The translations under genes and the position numbers were made by a program. Shown piece by piece: positions 25,220 through 34,476 of a DNA stretch of 64,000 nt. The stretch is taken from the NCBI RefSeq assembly GCF_000155615.1, contig NZ_DS989915.1, positions 1,532,084-1,596,083 on the forward strand, given 5' to 3'. Positions within the stretch are counted from its first letter, which is position 1. Each line of letters starts with the position of its first letter. A model generated the notes under the pieces. It was given only the letters and a program-made list of their open reading frames with translations, searched no databases and was not told the origin of the DNA. The DNA comes from Alcanivorax sp. DG881 (GTDB taxonomy: Bacteria > Pseudomonadota > Gammaproteobacteria > Pseudomonadales > Alcanivoracaceae).

Positions 25220-27850
25220 TTATCTAGGCGTGGCGCGCAGCACAGCTTCGGTACGATTGGAGACACCCAGCTTGCTGTAGATGTTTTTCAGATGCCATTT
25301 GGTGGTGGTGACAGAAACGCCAGTGCATTCACTGATCTGGGCATTGCTCATGCCGCTTTGCAGCAACTCGAAAATTTCGTTTTCCTTGGGGGTAAGGACG
25401 GAATCCGGATCCACTTCCAGGGGATCACTGGCCGGGGTGGCGTTGAATACCGCCGGAAACAGCCCGGTATAGAAATCCGGCAACAGCAACTGCCCTGCCG
25501 ACCACAACCGATTCATCAACCCCGCCAGGCCTGGTGCTTCATCAAACACGGAGCGATTGATATTGAGCAGTCCATAGCGGGTGATCAACGCATCCACCTT
25601 GCGGCTTTGTTCGGTGGCCGTGGCGGCTTTTGAGGTAAGCACCAGCAGGTTGGCCTCGATGATGGAAGCCCGGGTCTTGATGCCCGCCCCTTTCACCACC
25701 GCCAACAACCGGCGCAACAGTGTTTCTGCCTCCGCATTACGGCCATGAGCCATCAGCCAGTACACTGCGGCCAGCCCGCGCCGCTCCCAACTCTGGCTAT
25801 ACATGGACGCCTCACCCTCGAGGTTTTCTTCCACCCAGGCCGCCAACTCAAAACGGTCCACTACCACATCCAGCCGCTGCCAGTTGCCGGTGAGTAACGC
25901 CTGGCGCGTCATCTCCAGCACTGCCATGCTGACAAAACGTTCGTAATTCCCCAGCTGCAAAATGCCCAACAGTTTTTCCAGCATCCGCTCGGCGCTTTTC
26001 TGCTTTCCCTGCAGATGCTGCAGCCGTGACAGGGTGAGATAAACGGTGGATATCACTTCTGTCGCGGAAGCAGACGAGACCATGGGCAGCAGGTCTTCAC
26101 ATACCTGCTGCGCTTCTTCCAGGCGATTCTGGTCGTATAACACCACCACCATGCCGGTGGCCCATAGCGACCAGGTGGGGCAATCCCTGCGGGTGTTGTT
26201 AAAGTTCTCGACGATGAAGGCCACCGCTTCACCAATGTGGCCAAGCTGCTGGTTGGCCAACGCAGTGATCAAGCCGGCATAACCCGCCGTAAAACGCTGC
26301 CCCAGCCGCAACAACACGTCCCGGGCCTGGGAGGAAAAGGCCAGCGCGGACTCCAGGCGACCATGCTGCAAGTGGTAATAAGCCACCATGGCCAGCGAGA
26401 AGGCACGGATATCCCGGTGGCCGCTGCTTTCCATAAGCAACGAAAGATTAGCCCCTTCCATGAAGTCGGTATCGTGCTGGAATAACTGCAAATGCAGCTC
26501 CAGAAAATCCACCGTCTGACTGTGATGGTATCGAGCCTCCTTGCCGGAAAAGTCCTGCTCCTTGAGAGCATCAAGATAATAACGGGCACGAAAGAATCGC
26601 CGTGACAGGGTCAGCGTGCTGATCAGGGGAGCCGCCAGCTCAAGTCGCCCCAGTATGGTTTCATCGTCCAGGGTTTCCGCCCATTCAAGAATGTGGCTGG
26701 AATACCCTTCCTGCAGCCAGAACTCGAAACTTTTTTCCAGGCAGTTACCGAACAGCGCAGCATCACCGGTGCGCCAGGCATGCCAGACGGCCTGTTCGAA
26801 ATTGCCGGTCTTGATGAAGTAACGGGTCGCCCGCCGGTGAATCGGCACAATGCAGTCGGGCATCTCGATTTTCAGCCGGGCCTGAAGAAAATCCCGCAAC
26901 AAGGCGTGGTAGCGATAGCTGGCCGGCTTGCCTGGCACCGGCACCAGAAAAAGCTCCCGGCTGGTGAGTTCATCAATCAACCGTGCGGACTGGCGGGTTT
27001 GCAGAATTTCATCGCCAAGCTCGGCGTTGACGGTGTCCAGCAGGGCACTTTGCATGAACAAGGTGCGCGCAGAGTCCGGCAGCCCCTTGAGCACCGCATG
27101 CCCAAAATAATCCATGATTTCCGGCTGGCTGGCGTTAAAGTCCTGCAGGGTTTGCATGCCCGACCGAATCCCTGCCAGCAGGGCAATTTTCACCCCGGCC
27201 ACCCAGCCTTCGGTAATCGCCATCAGGTGATCCAGTGCCTGCTCTTCCAGGGCCTCACCGCCCAGCCGCTGATTCAGTTCGCTCACCTCGCTGCGCCGCA
27301 CTTTCAGGTCAACAGCACTGATCTCCAGCACCTTGTCGTCCAGCCGCAGCCGGCTGACGTCAAACAATGGCTGGGTGCGGCTGGCAATAATCAGGTGCAC
27401 ATTATCGGGCGGGTCTGCCAGCAAGGTAGCGATCACACTGAGCGTTTCTTCACTCTGGATATGCTGAAAGTCGTCGAACACGATAAACAACGGCAATGCC
27501 ACTTGCTGCAGGGCGTCATACAGTGAGTCGGCAATGGACGACGGCGGCAGCTCGGACACGTCGAACGGCATAAACCAGGAGGTATCAAACGCCGGCACCG
27601 CGGCCCGGGTCTTCTCGGCGAAACGGCGCAAGAACCGCACCGGGTCATCATCGGCGCGCTGTAATCCCATCTGCACCACATGGCGCTCGCCGGGCTGCGC
27701 CTGCCACTGGTTCAACAAGGTGGACTTGCCGGCACCAGCCGGGGCCAGTAACAAGGTTAACGGCACCCGGTTCGACTGGTTCAGAAGGGTGACAAGGTCT
27801 GCACGATAAAACCGGCCACTCAGGGGCCGGGGCGTCTCCGAGCTGGGCAT
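25220..27850 (-). CDS. LAL/MalT-type LuxR-family transcriptional regulator (AlkS-like)
   Basis: 876 residues. The N-terminal NTPase has Walker A APAGAGKSTL (about 36-45) and a Walker B-like LFIVFDDFQ near 125. The middle 500 residues are TPR-like helical repeats. The C-terminus (about 810-872) is a LuxR helix-turn-helix (LTPKENEIFELLQSGMSNAQ, then WHLKNIYSKLGVSNRTEAV). Large ATP-binding LuxR proteins of this type include MalT and the alkane regulator AlkS. It lies upstream of, and in the same direction as, the dioxygenase gene, so it is a good candidate activator of it, perhaps responding to fatty acids or alkanes. The ligand is unknown. The ATG has an AGGA site. Confidence 0.88.
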   Translation of the reverse strand: MPSSETPRPLSGRFYRADLVTLLNQSNRVPLTLLLAPAGAGKSTLLNQWQAQPGERHVVQMGLQRADDDPVRFLRRFAEKTRAAVPAFDTSWFMPFDVSELPPSSIADSLYDALQQVALPLFIVFDDFQHIQSEETLSVIATLLADPPDNVHLIIASRTQPLFDVSRLRLDDKVLEISAVDLKVRRSEVSELNQRLGGEALEEQALDHLMAITEGWVAGVKIALLAGIRSGMQTLQDFNASQPEIMDYFGHAVLKGLPDSARTLFMQSALLDTVNAELGDEILQTRQSARLIDELTSRELFLVPVPGKPASYRYHALLRDFLQARLKIEMPDCIVPIHRRATRYFIKTGNFEQAVWHAWRTGDAALFGNCLEKSFEFWLQEGYSSHILEWAETLDDETILGRLELAAPLISTLTLSRRFFRARYYLDALKEQDFSGKEARYHHSQTVDFLELHLQLFQHDTDFMEGANLSLLMESSGHRDIRAFSLAMVAYYHLQHGRLESALAFSSQARDVLLRLGQRFTAGYAGLITALANQQLGHIGEAVAFIVENFNNTRRDCPTWSLWATGMVVVLYDQNRLEEAQQVCEDLLPMVSSASATEVISTVYLTLSRLQHLQGKQKSAERMLEKLLGILQLGNYERFVSMAVLEMTRQALLTGNWQRLDVVVDRFELAAWVEENLEGEASMYSQSWERRGLAAVYWLMAHGRNAEAETLLRRLLAVVKGAGIKTRASIIEANLLVLTSKAATATEQSRKVDALITRYGLLNINRSVFDEAPGLAGLMNRLWSAGQLLLPDFYTGLFPAVFNATPASDPLEVDPDSVLTPKENEIFELLQSGMSNAQISECTGVSVTTTKWHLKNIYSKLGVSNRTEAVLRATPR

Positions 27851-28163
27851 AGCAATCGCTTCCTGGCGTCTTTTTATTATTTTTCAGTGAGTTAGTGCAT
27901 TCCCGCACGCACTCTGGGTGTTTCTTTAATAGGCAATTTAGCGGATAGCGGCACGGTATACACGTACCGGGTTCGCATTTCACTTGGACTGCCGTGCAAT
28001 ATTTTAGCCTCGTAGTGACGACAATAAGCAGCCTGACGCCCGGTGCCGGACAACTGAAACCGGGCTTCACCACGAAGCACTGGATCAGGGGCTGGCGCCC
28101 TTCGCGCTGGAACCATCGCGCCCACAAAAAGCGGAGTGAGCCCCGTCTACCAACAAACACAAA
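27851..28163. other. Intergenic region upstream of the LAL regulator
   Basis: About 310 bp with no supported gene. It should contain the regulator's promoter. I see no clear operator. Confidence 0.4.
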
Positions 28164-28197
28164 AAAGCCCTCTTCCCGACCAAGGGAAGAGGGCTTT
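28164..28197 (-). terminator. Rho-independent terminator downstream of folE2
   Basis: On the minus strand AAAGCCCTCTTCCC, loop TTGGTC, GGGAAGAGGGCTTT, then TTT. A perfect 14-bp stem. Confidence 0.88.
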
Positions 28198-28247
28198 CGT
28201 GTTATCACCCGCGATAACGGTAGTCGTCACGGGAATACGTTCTTTTC

Positions 28248-28285
28248 CGTGCTGCGTGAAGCGTGTCGCGTGCAGCGTCTCCTAA
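28248..28285 (-). repeat. Stop-codon-adjacent GAGACGC repeat, copy after folE2
   Basis: On the minus strand the folE2 TGA is followed by TTAGGAGACGCTGCACGC and GACACGCTTCACGCAGCACG, the same words as after thrS and ectC. Confidence 0.55.
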
Positions 28286-29245
28286 TCAAGGAATCGGCAG
28301 GTAACCACCATCCACTTCCTTGGTCACAATCGCCACCGCGTTGTGGGCGTGCAGGCTTTCCAGGTGGTTCACACGCAACCAGAAATCCTTGTAGCAGGAC
28401 TGTGGGTCCAGTGCGGTTTTCAGGCGGCGGGCCGCATCTTCGCAGAACATCAGGTTTTGCCCGTTCAACAGCGCAAATTCCTGCTCGTCTACCCGTTTTA
28501 CCGCGGTTTGTACCGGGGTTTTCAGGGCGCCTTCGATGGAATCGATCAGCGCCGTGATCGGGAAGGCGTCGCCTTCTGTGTGATCCAGCAGCACGCGCAC
28601 CTGGGCGATGGAACGCTGGCTGTGCGGAGTGGCCAGCACGCCCTCTTCCGTGCCCAGCCATTCAAACACTGCGTCCGCATCCACTTTGCCTTCGGCGAAG
28701 TCCTTGCGGAACTGCTCCTGAATCAGCTGGCGGGACAACGCGGCCGAGCAGGGGCAGGTGGACGAGTACGGCACTTCCACCGACAGCTCAATACGCATGC
28801 CGTCTTCACACAGGGTGCCCTTGATGCTGACCGGGTAGCTCTTCCAGCCGGAATAGCTGCTCTTCAGTGCCGCACGGCGCATGGAATATTCAAAGTCGAG
28901 CTGCACGAAGCCACGGGTACTGAGGCCTTCATGGGTCTGCAGGAAGTTACGCAGCAGTTGCTCGATGGAGCCGGCACTGACCGAGTGATCACCAAAGGTT
29001 TCTTCCAGCATCAGGAACAGGCGCGACATGTGAATGCCCTTGGCATCCGCATTGGCCAGGTTCACATAGGCCTGGATAGAGGTGCTCACCGGGCGCTCGC
29101 CAGCCAGGGTATCGCTGACGCGGGCTGGCAAGTGGATCTCACTCATGCCCACCCAATCCAGGGTCGTGTGGATATGATCCACCATGGAGTTGGACGCCAC
29201 ATCCGGCATCTGTTTGGTGCTACCGGCACCGTTGTCACGAGTCAT
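28286..29245 (-). CDS. folE2: GTP cyclohydrolase IB (FolE2)
   Basis: About 319 residues. FolE2 converts GTP to dihydroneopterin triphosphate, the first step of folate synthesis, using metals other than zinc. Diagnostic motifs are [12 protein letters not shown] (metal-ligand Cys), [12 protein letters not shown] and [10 protein letters not shown]. In many proteobacteria folE2 is induced by zinc shortage to replace the zinc-dependent FolE; the thrS-hisI-cysS operon and ZnuD/AztD genes in this window point the same way. I place the start at 29245, since GGAG lies seven bases before it; an in-frame ATG at 29257 overlaps that site. A terminator follows at 28164-28197. Confidence 0.94.
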   Translation of the reverse strand: MTRDNGAGSTKQMPDVASNSMVDHIHTTLDWVGMSEIHLPARVSDTLAGERPVSTSIQAYVNLANADAKGIHMSRLFLMLEETFGDHSVSAGSIEQLLRNFLQTHEGLSTRGFVQLDFEYSMRRAALKSSYSGWKSYPVSIKGTLCEDGMRIELSVEVPYSSTCPCSAALSRQLIQEQFRKDFAEGKVDADAVFEWLGTEEGVLATPHSQRSIAQVRVLLDHTEGDAFPITALIDSIEGALKTPVQTAVKRVDEQEFALLNGQNLMFCEDAARRLKTALDPQSCYKDFWLRVNHLESLHAHNAVAIVTKEVDGGYLPIP

Positions 29246-29297
29246 GGGATTCTCCATAGGGGCACTGAAAACAGCCAGGATAAGGCTGCCCAGGTGA

Positions 29298-29318
29298 ACG
29301 AAACGGTAATCCGTTCGT
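29298..29318. promoter_or_regulatory. Imperfect inverted repeat upstream of folE2
   Basis: ACGAAACGG and CCGTTCGT flank TAAT, with one unpaired base. It lies about 50 bp upstream of the folE2 start. It does not match the usual Zur consensus (GTTATA-n-TATAAC), so the regulator is unknown. Confidence 0.35.
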
Positions 29319-29420
29319 CATCGCCCGCTCATACAAGGGGGGCAAGTCTAGCAGAAACTGTCCCGCAAATTGACCATTTACGGGCGCAGGTTTCGCTATA
29401 ACCGCAACAGAAAGGGGCTA

Positions 29421-30332
29421 TCAGGCAGAAAAGCCCGAATCTTCGTCGCTTCCGACCAATTCCAGGAAGCGGGGCAGCTCGCGCAGGGGCTCGAACATTT
29501 CTTCGCTGCGGGCGTGGCGGCGCAGGGTCTCCGAGGTCTGGATGGCGGCCGCCAGGTCGGTCAGGGCGTTCTCGATTTCCCCCAGCCCGGACCAGGCGCA
29601 GGCACGCTGGTACAGGGCATGCGAGTTCTCCTCGTCCACTTCCAGCACCCGGTCGCACAGGCTCAGCGCCCAGCGCTGCTCGCCCAGCTCCAGAGCCGCA
29701 TCGGCTTTCCAGGCCAGCGCTTCCGGATCATCCGGGCGCAATTCCAGAATCCGGTCATAGAGCTCGATCTTGGCCTGGGCGCTGGGCTCCTTGGTGGCCT
29801 TGAGCCACAGGCTGTGAATGTCGTTGGTTCGCTCGATTTCTTCCTGGTTCTCGGCGATGGACAGGGATTTGCGGCGCAGCTCGCGCTCCAGGTCCGCCAG
29901 GCGGGATTCGTACTCGCTGGTCAGACGCGCCATTTCCTTTTCCGCGTACACCCGCACGTTGTCTTTCAGGTCACGAATGGTGGACCAGCCGACCAGGGCG
30001 AGAATCGAAGCGGCACCGGCAATCAGGTAGAAAAAGTAGGTCACCGTGTTGGTGGCGTACCCCATGGCCTTGTCGGCCACTTCCAGCTCCCGGTCGGTGA
30101 CCAGCAGGTTCATCTGGTTGCGGTATTCCATCATGTCCTGGCGCAGGGCACGCAGCTCACCGAGGATCCAGTTTTCCCGGAACTGGGAAATCACCGGCCC
30201 TTTTTCGATCTCGCTCTGGGCTTCCGCTCTCGGCGCTTGCTCAGGCGAAGCGGGCTCCTGCTCTGCCCAGAGACTGCCAGCCAGCGCCAACAACATGCCC
30301 AATAGACCGGTACGCAGAATGTGTCTGATCAA
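29421..30332 (-). CDS. Exported TPR-repeat protein with membrane segment and coiled coil
   Basis: 303 residues. A signal peptide (LRTGLLGMLLALAGSLWAEQ) is followed by a Glu/Ala-rich linker, one transmembrane helix near residue 100 (VTYFFYLIAGAASILALVGW), a charged coiled coil (EYESRLADLERELRRKSLSI) and three TPR units (LRPDDPEALAWKADAALELG, EENSHALYQRACAWSGLGEI). The TPR part probably binds a partner protein. Translation starts at a TTG with GAGAGGG upstream. No specific family is recognised. It is codirectional with folE2 but separated by about 160 bp. Confidence 0.75.
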   Translation of the reverse strand: MIRHILRTGLLGMLLALAGSLWAEQEPASPEQAPRAEAQSEIEKGPVISQFRENWILGELRALRQDMMEYRNQMNLLVTDRELEVADKAMGYATNTVTYFFYLIAGAASILALVGWSTIRDLKDNVRVYAEKEMARLTSEYESRLADLERELRRKSLSIAENQEEIERTNDIHSLWLKATKEPSAQAKIELYDRILELRPDDPEALAWKADAALELGEQRWALSLCDRVLEVDEENSHALYQRACAWSGLGEIENALTDLAAAIQTSETLRRHARSEEMFEPLRELPRFLELVGSDEDSGFSA

Positions 30333-30536
30333 TGCCTTGCCCTCTCAATACACCCAATCGCCTTTTGCCTGTGCATTTCCCGCCAGGAAACTCGCACAGA
30401 CGGGAACACACCGGGAAACATTGCCTATGGTCGCATCAAGCCTGCCGAGGTACCAGCGTTGCAGGCTGCTCCCTTGACAGCCTAGCCCCGATGCAATGTA
30501 GTGAATGCCACCCACAAGCAATATCAAGGTAAAGGC

Positions 30537-31559
30537 ATGCGACTTAATCGATTTATTTGCGCCGCTACTTTTGGCTTTCTTGCCGCCACGACCACCACCG
30601 TCAACGCCGACACCTGGCGTTTCGGCCTGGAGGAAATTGAAGGCAGTGTTCAGCACAGTTACGCCGAACGTTTCAAAGCGCTGGTGGAAGAAAAAAGTGA
30701 CGGGGAGATTGACGTTCAACTGCTCCCCTATGGCAAATGGGGCTCCAGCTACTCCGCGTTGTATGACGCGATCCAGGGCGGCGCCATTCAGCTGGGTTTT
30801 GGTTCCGGCGCCCTGGGCGGCACCGTACCGGAAAGCCAGCTGCTCAACCTGAACTACATCATGCCCAGCGACCAATGGGTAACCGCGCAAGGCCTGAACA
30901 GCGACACCTTCCTGAAGAGCAAGGCGTGGCAGGAATCGTTCCGCAAGCGCAGCCTGGTGCCGCTGGCGGCATTACCTGAAGGCTATCAGGTGTGGACCAC
31001 CAACAAGGCCATCAACACCCCTGAGGACATCGAGAACCTGGGCATCCGCGTGATGGACAACAGCCTGCTGCGGGCCACCTACAAGGCCTATGGCGCCTCC
31101 CCCACCTCTATTGCCTACGGCGAACTGTACAGCGCGCTGCAGCAGGGCCAGGCGGAAGGCAACATCCAGCCGGTGTTTGCCCACGAGGAAATGGCGTTCT
31201 ATGAAGTCCAGGACTACATGATCTTTGCGCAGCAATCCCAGTTCGTCGCCACCCTGATCGGTAACGCCGACTGGTACGACGGCCTGTCTGCGGACCAGCA
31301 GAAGATGATCGACGGCATCACCAAGACCCTGGTGCGCGAAGGCCATGATATCCAGACCCAGTACAACGAAGAGCGGCTGGAAACCATCAAGGAAAAGAGC
31401 GACATCAATATTGTTGAACTGACCGAGGCCCAGCGTGACGCCTTCCGCAAGAAAGCCAAGCCGGTACGTCAGATCTACATCGATGAAGTGGGCGCACGGG
31501 GTGAACAGTCACTCAATGCCCTGCTGTCCGCCTTCGACGAGGCCGCCAAAGGGCAGTAA
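30537..31559 (+). CDS. TRAP transporter substrate-binding protein, TeaA-like (DctP family)
   Basis: 340 residues with a signal peptide ending TTVNADT. It is the periplasmic binding protein of a tripartite ATP-independent transporter. The mature start WRFGLEEIEGSVQHSYAERF resembles TeaA, the ectoine-binding protein of Halomonas, as does the later region LGIRVMDNSLLRATYKAYGA and YGELYSALQQGQAEG. The Arg in GIRVMD corresponds to the carboxylate-binding Arg of the family. Its membrane partners DctM and DctQ lie just downstream but on the opposite strand, which is unusual. Together with the ectABC genes this suggests uptake of ectoine or hydroxyectoine; the substrate remains an inference. The start at 30537 follows AAGGTAAAGGC. 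Confidence 0.85.
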   Translation: MRLNRFICAATFGFLAATTTTVNADTWRFGLEEIEGSVQHSYAERFKALVEEKSDGEIDVQLLPYGKWGSSYSALYDAIQGGAIQLGFGSGALGGTVPESQLLNLNYIMPSDQWVTAQGLNSDTFLKSKAWQESFRKRSLVPLAALPEGYQVWTTNKAINTPEDIENLGIRVMDNSLLRATYKAYGASPTSIAYGELYSALQQGQAEGNIQPVFAHEEMAFYEVQDYMIFAQQSQFVATLIGNADWYDGLSADQQKMIDGITKTLVREGHDIQTQYNEERLETIKEKSDINIVELTEAQRDAFRKKAKPVRQIYIDEVGARGEQSLNALLSAFDEAAKGQ

Positions 31560-31580
31560 TTCCCCTGGTAGCCGAACATG

Positions 31581-31611
31581 AAAAAGCCCGGCCGGTTGGC
31601 CGGGCTTTTTT
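31581..31611. terminator. Bidirectional rho-independent terminator
   Basis: AAAAAGCCCGGCC, loop GGTT, GGCCGGGCTTTTT, then T. It lies between the convergent dctP and dctM genes and can serve both. Confidence 0.9.
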
Positions 31612-31660
31612 ATGCCGCTCTGCGGCCACAGCACGGGGCTCGCAGCAGGTTAAGCGCTAA

Positions 31661-32968
31661 TCAGCCACCCAACCCCGGCAACCACAGTGACAACTGCGGG
31701 AACAGAATCAGAACGAAGGTCGCTATCAACAGCATGAAGATAAACGGCGGCGTGCCGCGTATCACCTCCAGATAGGGGCGACGGAATACCGCGATGGCGG
31801 TGAAGATATCGCACCCGAACGGCGGCGTGGCCGAGCCGATGGCCGCCTGCAAGGTAACAATAACGCCGACGTGGATCGGGTCCAGGTTGGCGGATTCAAT
31901 CAATGGCTTGAAGATCGGCACCAGAATCAGGATCACCACGATGGGGTCCACAAACATGCAGCCAATAAAGAACGCCACGGCGATCAACGCCAGCGCCGCC
32001 ACCTGATTCTGACCAATGGATTCAATCGCCGGCCCCAGCAGCTTCTCGGGAATCCCGGCAGTACCCAGGGTATGGGAAAACGCCGCACCAATGGCCACCA
32101 GGATAAAGACCACCGCGGTGATCATCCCGGAGGACAGCGCCAGCCCCCCCAGGTCCTTCACGCTGACCTTGCGGAAAATCACCACTTCCAACAGCAAGGC
32201 ATACGCCACCGCGATGGCCGACGCCTCCACCGCACTGAACAGCCCGCCATAAATGCCGCCGACCACCAGAATCGGGAAGCCCAGTGGCAAGATTGCCCCG
32301 CGCATGGCCTTGAAGCGCACTCCCCAGCTGGCCCGCTCCTCTGGCTCAATCCCTTTGACCCGGGCGCCAATCCAGCAGTAGACGGAAAACATCAGCAACA
32401 CCAGCAGGCCCGGGATGATACCGGCCAAAAACAGGTCGCCAATGGAGGTTTTCATCACCACGCCATAGACAATGAAACCGATGCTGGGCGGGATCAGTAG
32501 CGCGATATCACTGGCATTGATAATTAGCGCCAGCGCAAAGCTGTCGGAATAACCCTTGCCCAGCAAACGTGGGCGCATGGGACCACCCATAGCCACCACC
32601 GTGGCCTGGGTGGAACCGGATACCGCGCCAAACACCGCGCAAGACATGGCCGTCGTAATGGGCAAACCGCCGCGCAGATGCCGGGTAAAGGCATCCACCA
32701 CATCCAGTAACCGATTGGCGGTATGGCCCTTGGTGAGAATATCCGCGGCGAAGATAAACATGGGCACGGCCGCCAGCACCCAACTGCCAACCCCATTGAC
32801 CATCCAGGTGATGGCCTGGTCCGGGCCGAAGAAAGTCAGCCCGGTGAACATCATGAACAATGTCCCCACCGCCAGCGGCACCATCATGGGATACCCCATC
32901 ATCAGCAACACCAGCATGATCACAGCCAGAATGATTAACACAGCGACAACCCCCTCATTCAGCAGCAC
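31661..32968 (-). CDS. TRAP transporter large permease (DctM family)
   Basis: 435 residues, about twelve transmembrane helices, no soluble domain. It contains the DctM hallmarks PIVVILILVPIFKPLIESAN and IGVIVTLQAAIGSATPPFG-like signatures near the C-terminus. DctM is the sodium-coupled transport channel of TRAP systems. It starts at a GTG 24 bp after the dctQ stop, so the two are cotranscribed. Its binding protein gene is convergent, sharing the terminator at 31581-31611. The nearest family by context is TeaC (ectoine). Confidence 0.9.
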   Translation of the reverse strand: MLLNEGVVAVLIILAVIMLVLLMMGYPMMVPLAVGTLFMMFTGLTFFGPDQAITWMVNGVGSWVLAAVPMFIFAADILTKGHTANRLLDVVDAFTRHLRGGLPITTAMSCAVFGAVSGSTQATVVAMGGPMRPRLLGKGYSDSFALALIINASDIALLIPPSIGFIVYGVVMKTSIGDLFLAGIIPGLLVLLMFSVYCWIGARVKGIEPEERASWGVRFKAMRGAILPLGFPILVVGGIYGGLFSAVEASAIAVAYALLLEVVIFRKVSVKDLGGLALSSGMITAVVFILVAIGAAFSHTLGTAGIPEKLLGPAIESIGQNQVAALALIAVAFFIGCMFVDPIVVILILVPIFKPLIESANLDPIHVGVIVTLQAAIGSATPPFGCDIFTAIAVFRRPYLEVIRGTPPFIFMLLIATFVLILFPQLSLWLPGLGG

Positions 32969-32992
32969 TCACAGCAAAAAACCGGCTACGCA

Positions 32993-33577
32993 TCAGCGCT
33001 GGCCATCCTGATCATCCACCGCTGTCGCACCCAGCGGCACCGCTTCATAGCTTTCTTCTTCGTTGAACGACCGCCAGACACCCGGCGATACCGCATTGCG
33101 GGTAAAGGTCAGCAGGTACTGGATGCCGGCCATGCTGAACCCCGCAGGCAGTGACAGGTAGACCAGCCACATGGGCACCTGCAGTGACGCACTCACCCGG
33201 CCACGCTCCTGAATATCAAAGACGTACTGACCGGATTTCCAGGCGAAATAAAACATCAGCGTCGCCGTCCCCAGGCAGATCAACATCTGCAGCCCCTTGC
33301 GGGCCTTGCCATTGAGCTGTTCATAGATGGCGGACATGCGGATGTGGCGGGCGTGGCGGGCCGCATAGCCCAGCCCCACGAAGGTCAGTATCACGATCAG
33401 CATTTTCACCACTTCATAGGTGCCGGGAATCCCTTCATCAAACAGGGTCTGCCCCACCACATGGCCACTCATCAGCAGGGCCATGGCCAGAATGCAGCCA
33501 CCGATAATGACGCGCTCAATCACCCCCAGGGTGCGATCCAGCCAGGAAAGAACGAGAAGAAAGGAATCAATCATCAT
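32993..33577 (-). CDS. TRAP transporter small permease (DctQ family)
   Basis: About 194 residues with four transmembrane helices. It begins MMIDSFLLVLSWLDRTLGVI. The middle contains YEVVKMLIVILTFVGLGYAA and RHIRMSAIYEQLNGKARKGL, the pattern of DctQ. DctQ forms the membrane complex with DctM. I prefer the tandem ATGs at 33577/33574, with AGGC upstream; the frame is open further but that part would cross the shared regulatory region. The gene is divergent from ectR across 358 bp. Confidence 0.85.
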   Translation of the reverse strand: MMIDSFLLVLSWLDRTLGVIERVIIGGCILAMALLMSGHVVGQTLFDEGIPGTYEVVKMLIVILTFVGLGYAARHARHIRMSAIYEQLNGKARKGLQMLICLGTATLMFYFAWKSGQYVFDIQERGRVSASLQVPMWLVYLSLPAGFSMAGIQYLLTFTRNAVSPGVWRSFNEEESYEAVPLGATAVDDQDGQR

Positions 33578-33935
33578 GGCAACGCCTATAAACACGACGA
33601 CGAAAAACAGCCCCCGGATTCGGGAACTTGAGAAGTCCTTTGTGACACAAAACATGTGCGATTGTCGAAACTGCGAGCCTTTCCCCCTGGCAGGCCATAA
33701 ACCCCCGCAGAGCAAGGAATGCAGACGATATAGCCGGTCACAACACCGTCACTGTCCGGTATTTATTTTGACATCTAAATGTTTTATCTCTAAGATAGCC
33801 TACCACTTATCGCAAGGGATTACTCGCCATTGCCCTGTTTTGATGGAGATAGAATCTTTACATCTCAAAGGTGATTGCAGACAAACCATGTCTAATTTCG
33901 GTCACATTACTTTGTTATCAAGAGAATTTTCGGCA
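33578..33935. promoter_or_regulatory. Divergent control region between dctQM and ectR-ectABC
   Basis: AT-richer than its surroundings. Two adjacent palindromes lie here: ACAT-CTAA-ATGT (33770-33781) and TATCT-CTA-AGATA (33784-33796). A related word, CATCTCAAAG, occurs near 33861. These are good candidates for binding by the MarR-type regulator EctR, which in methylotrophs represses ectABC from a similar AT-rich pseudopalindrome. The region may set both ectoine synthesis and uptake. Confidence 0.6.
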
Positions 33936-34472
33936 ATGGCCAGACACGAAGACGTGCTAATCGCATTACGACAGATCATTCGCGCCACGGACCTCTACTC
34001 ACGAAAGCTGAGCAAGGTTTCCGGCCTGACATCGCCCCAGCTTCTCATCATGCAGGCGATTGCGGCGCACGGTGAGATGACCATGGGGGATCTGGCCAAC
34101 GAGGTATCGCTGAGCCAGGCCACCGTCACCACCATTCTCGACCGTCTGGAAAAGCGGGAGCTACTGGGACGCAAGCGCGGCGAGCAGGATAAACGCCGTG
34201 TTTATGCCCACCTGACCTCCGCCGGCCTGGGTATCATCGAGAAGGCCCCCACCCCGCTCCAGGACGAATTCATCGAACGCTTTGACCGCCTTGAGGATTG
34301 GGAGCAATCTTTAATTCTTAGCTCCCTGCAGCGGGTTGCGGCAATGATGAATGCCGGCGATATCGACGCCTCGCCGGTGCTGGATCTGGGGGCCATTGAT
34401 CGCGCGCAACCGGCGGTAGAAATGAACAGCCGCCGGGACGCAAACTCTTTCTCCAAAACGGACCATAAGTGA
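33936..34472 (+). CDS. ectR: MarR-family regulator EctR
   Basis: About 178 residues. The winged helix (LTSPQLLIMQAIAAHGEMTM, LANEVSLSQATVTTILDRLE, GEQDKRRVYAHLTSAG) is typical of MarR proteins. Position immediately before ectA, with four bases between them, identifies it as EctR, the known repressor of ectoine genes. In most described loci ectR is encoded separately or divergently; here it shares the operon. The C-terminal 25 residues are a polar tail. I chose ATG 33936 (AAGAGA upstream, and the conserved region starts RHEDVLIAL); an ATG at 33888 is also possible and would add 16 residues. Confidence 0.88.
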   Translation: MARHEDVLIALRQIIRATDLYSRKLSKVSGLTSPQLLIMQAIAAHGEMTMGDLANEVSLSQATVTTILDRLEKRELLGRKRGEQDKRRVYAHLTSAGLGIIEKAPTPLQDEFIERFDRLEDWEQSLILSSLQRVAAMMNAGDIDASPVLDLGAIDRAQPAVEMNSRRDANSFSKTDHK

Positions 34473-34476
34473 AACC

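Noticed and set aside
28201..28218. GTTATC-n6-GATAAC inverted repeat that recalls a Zur half-site
   Set aside because: It lies downstream of folE2, between stop and terminator, with the wrong spacing for a Zur box and no promoter to control.
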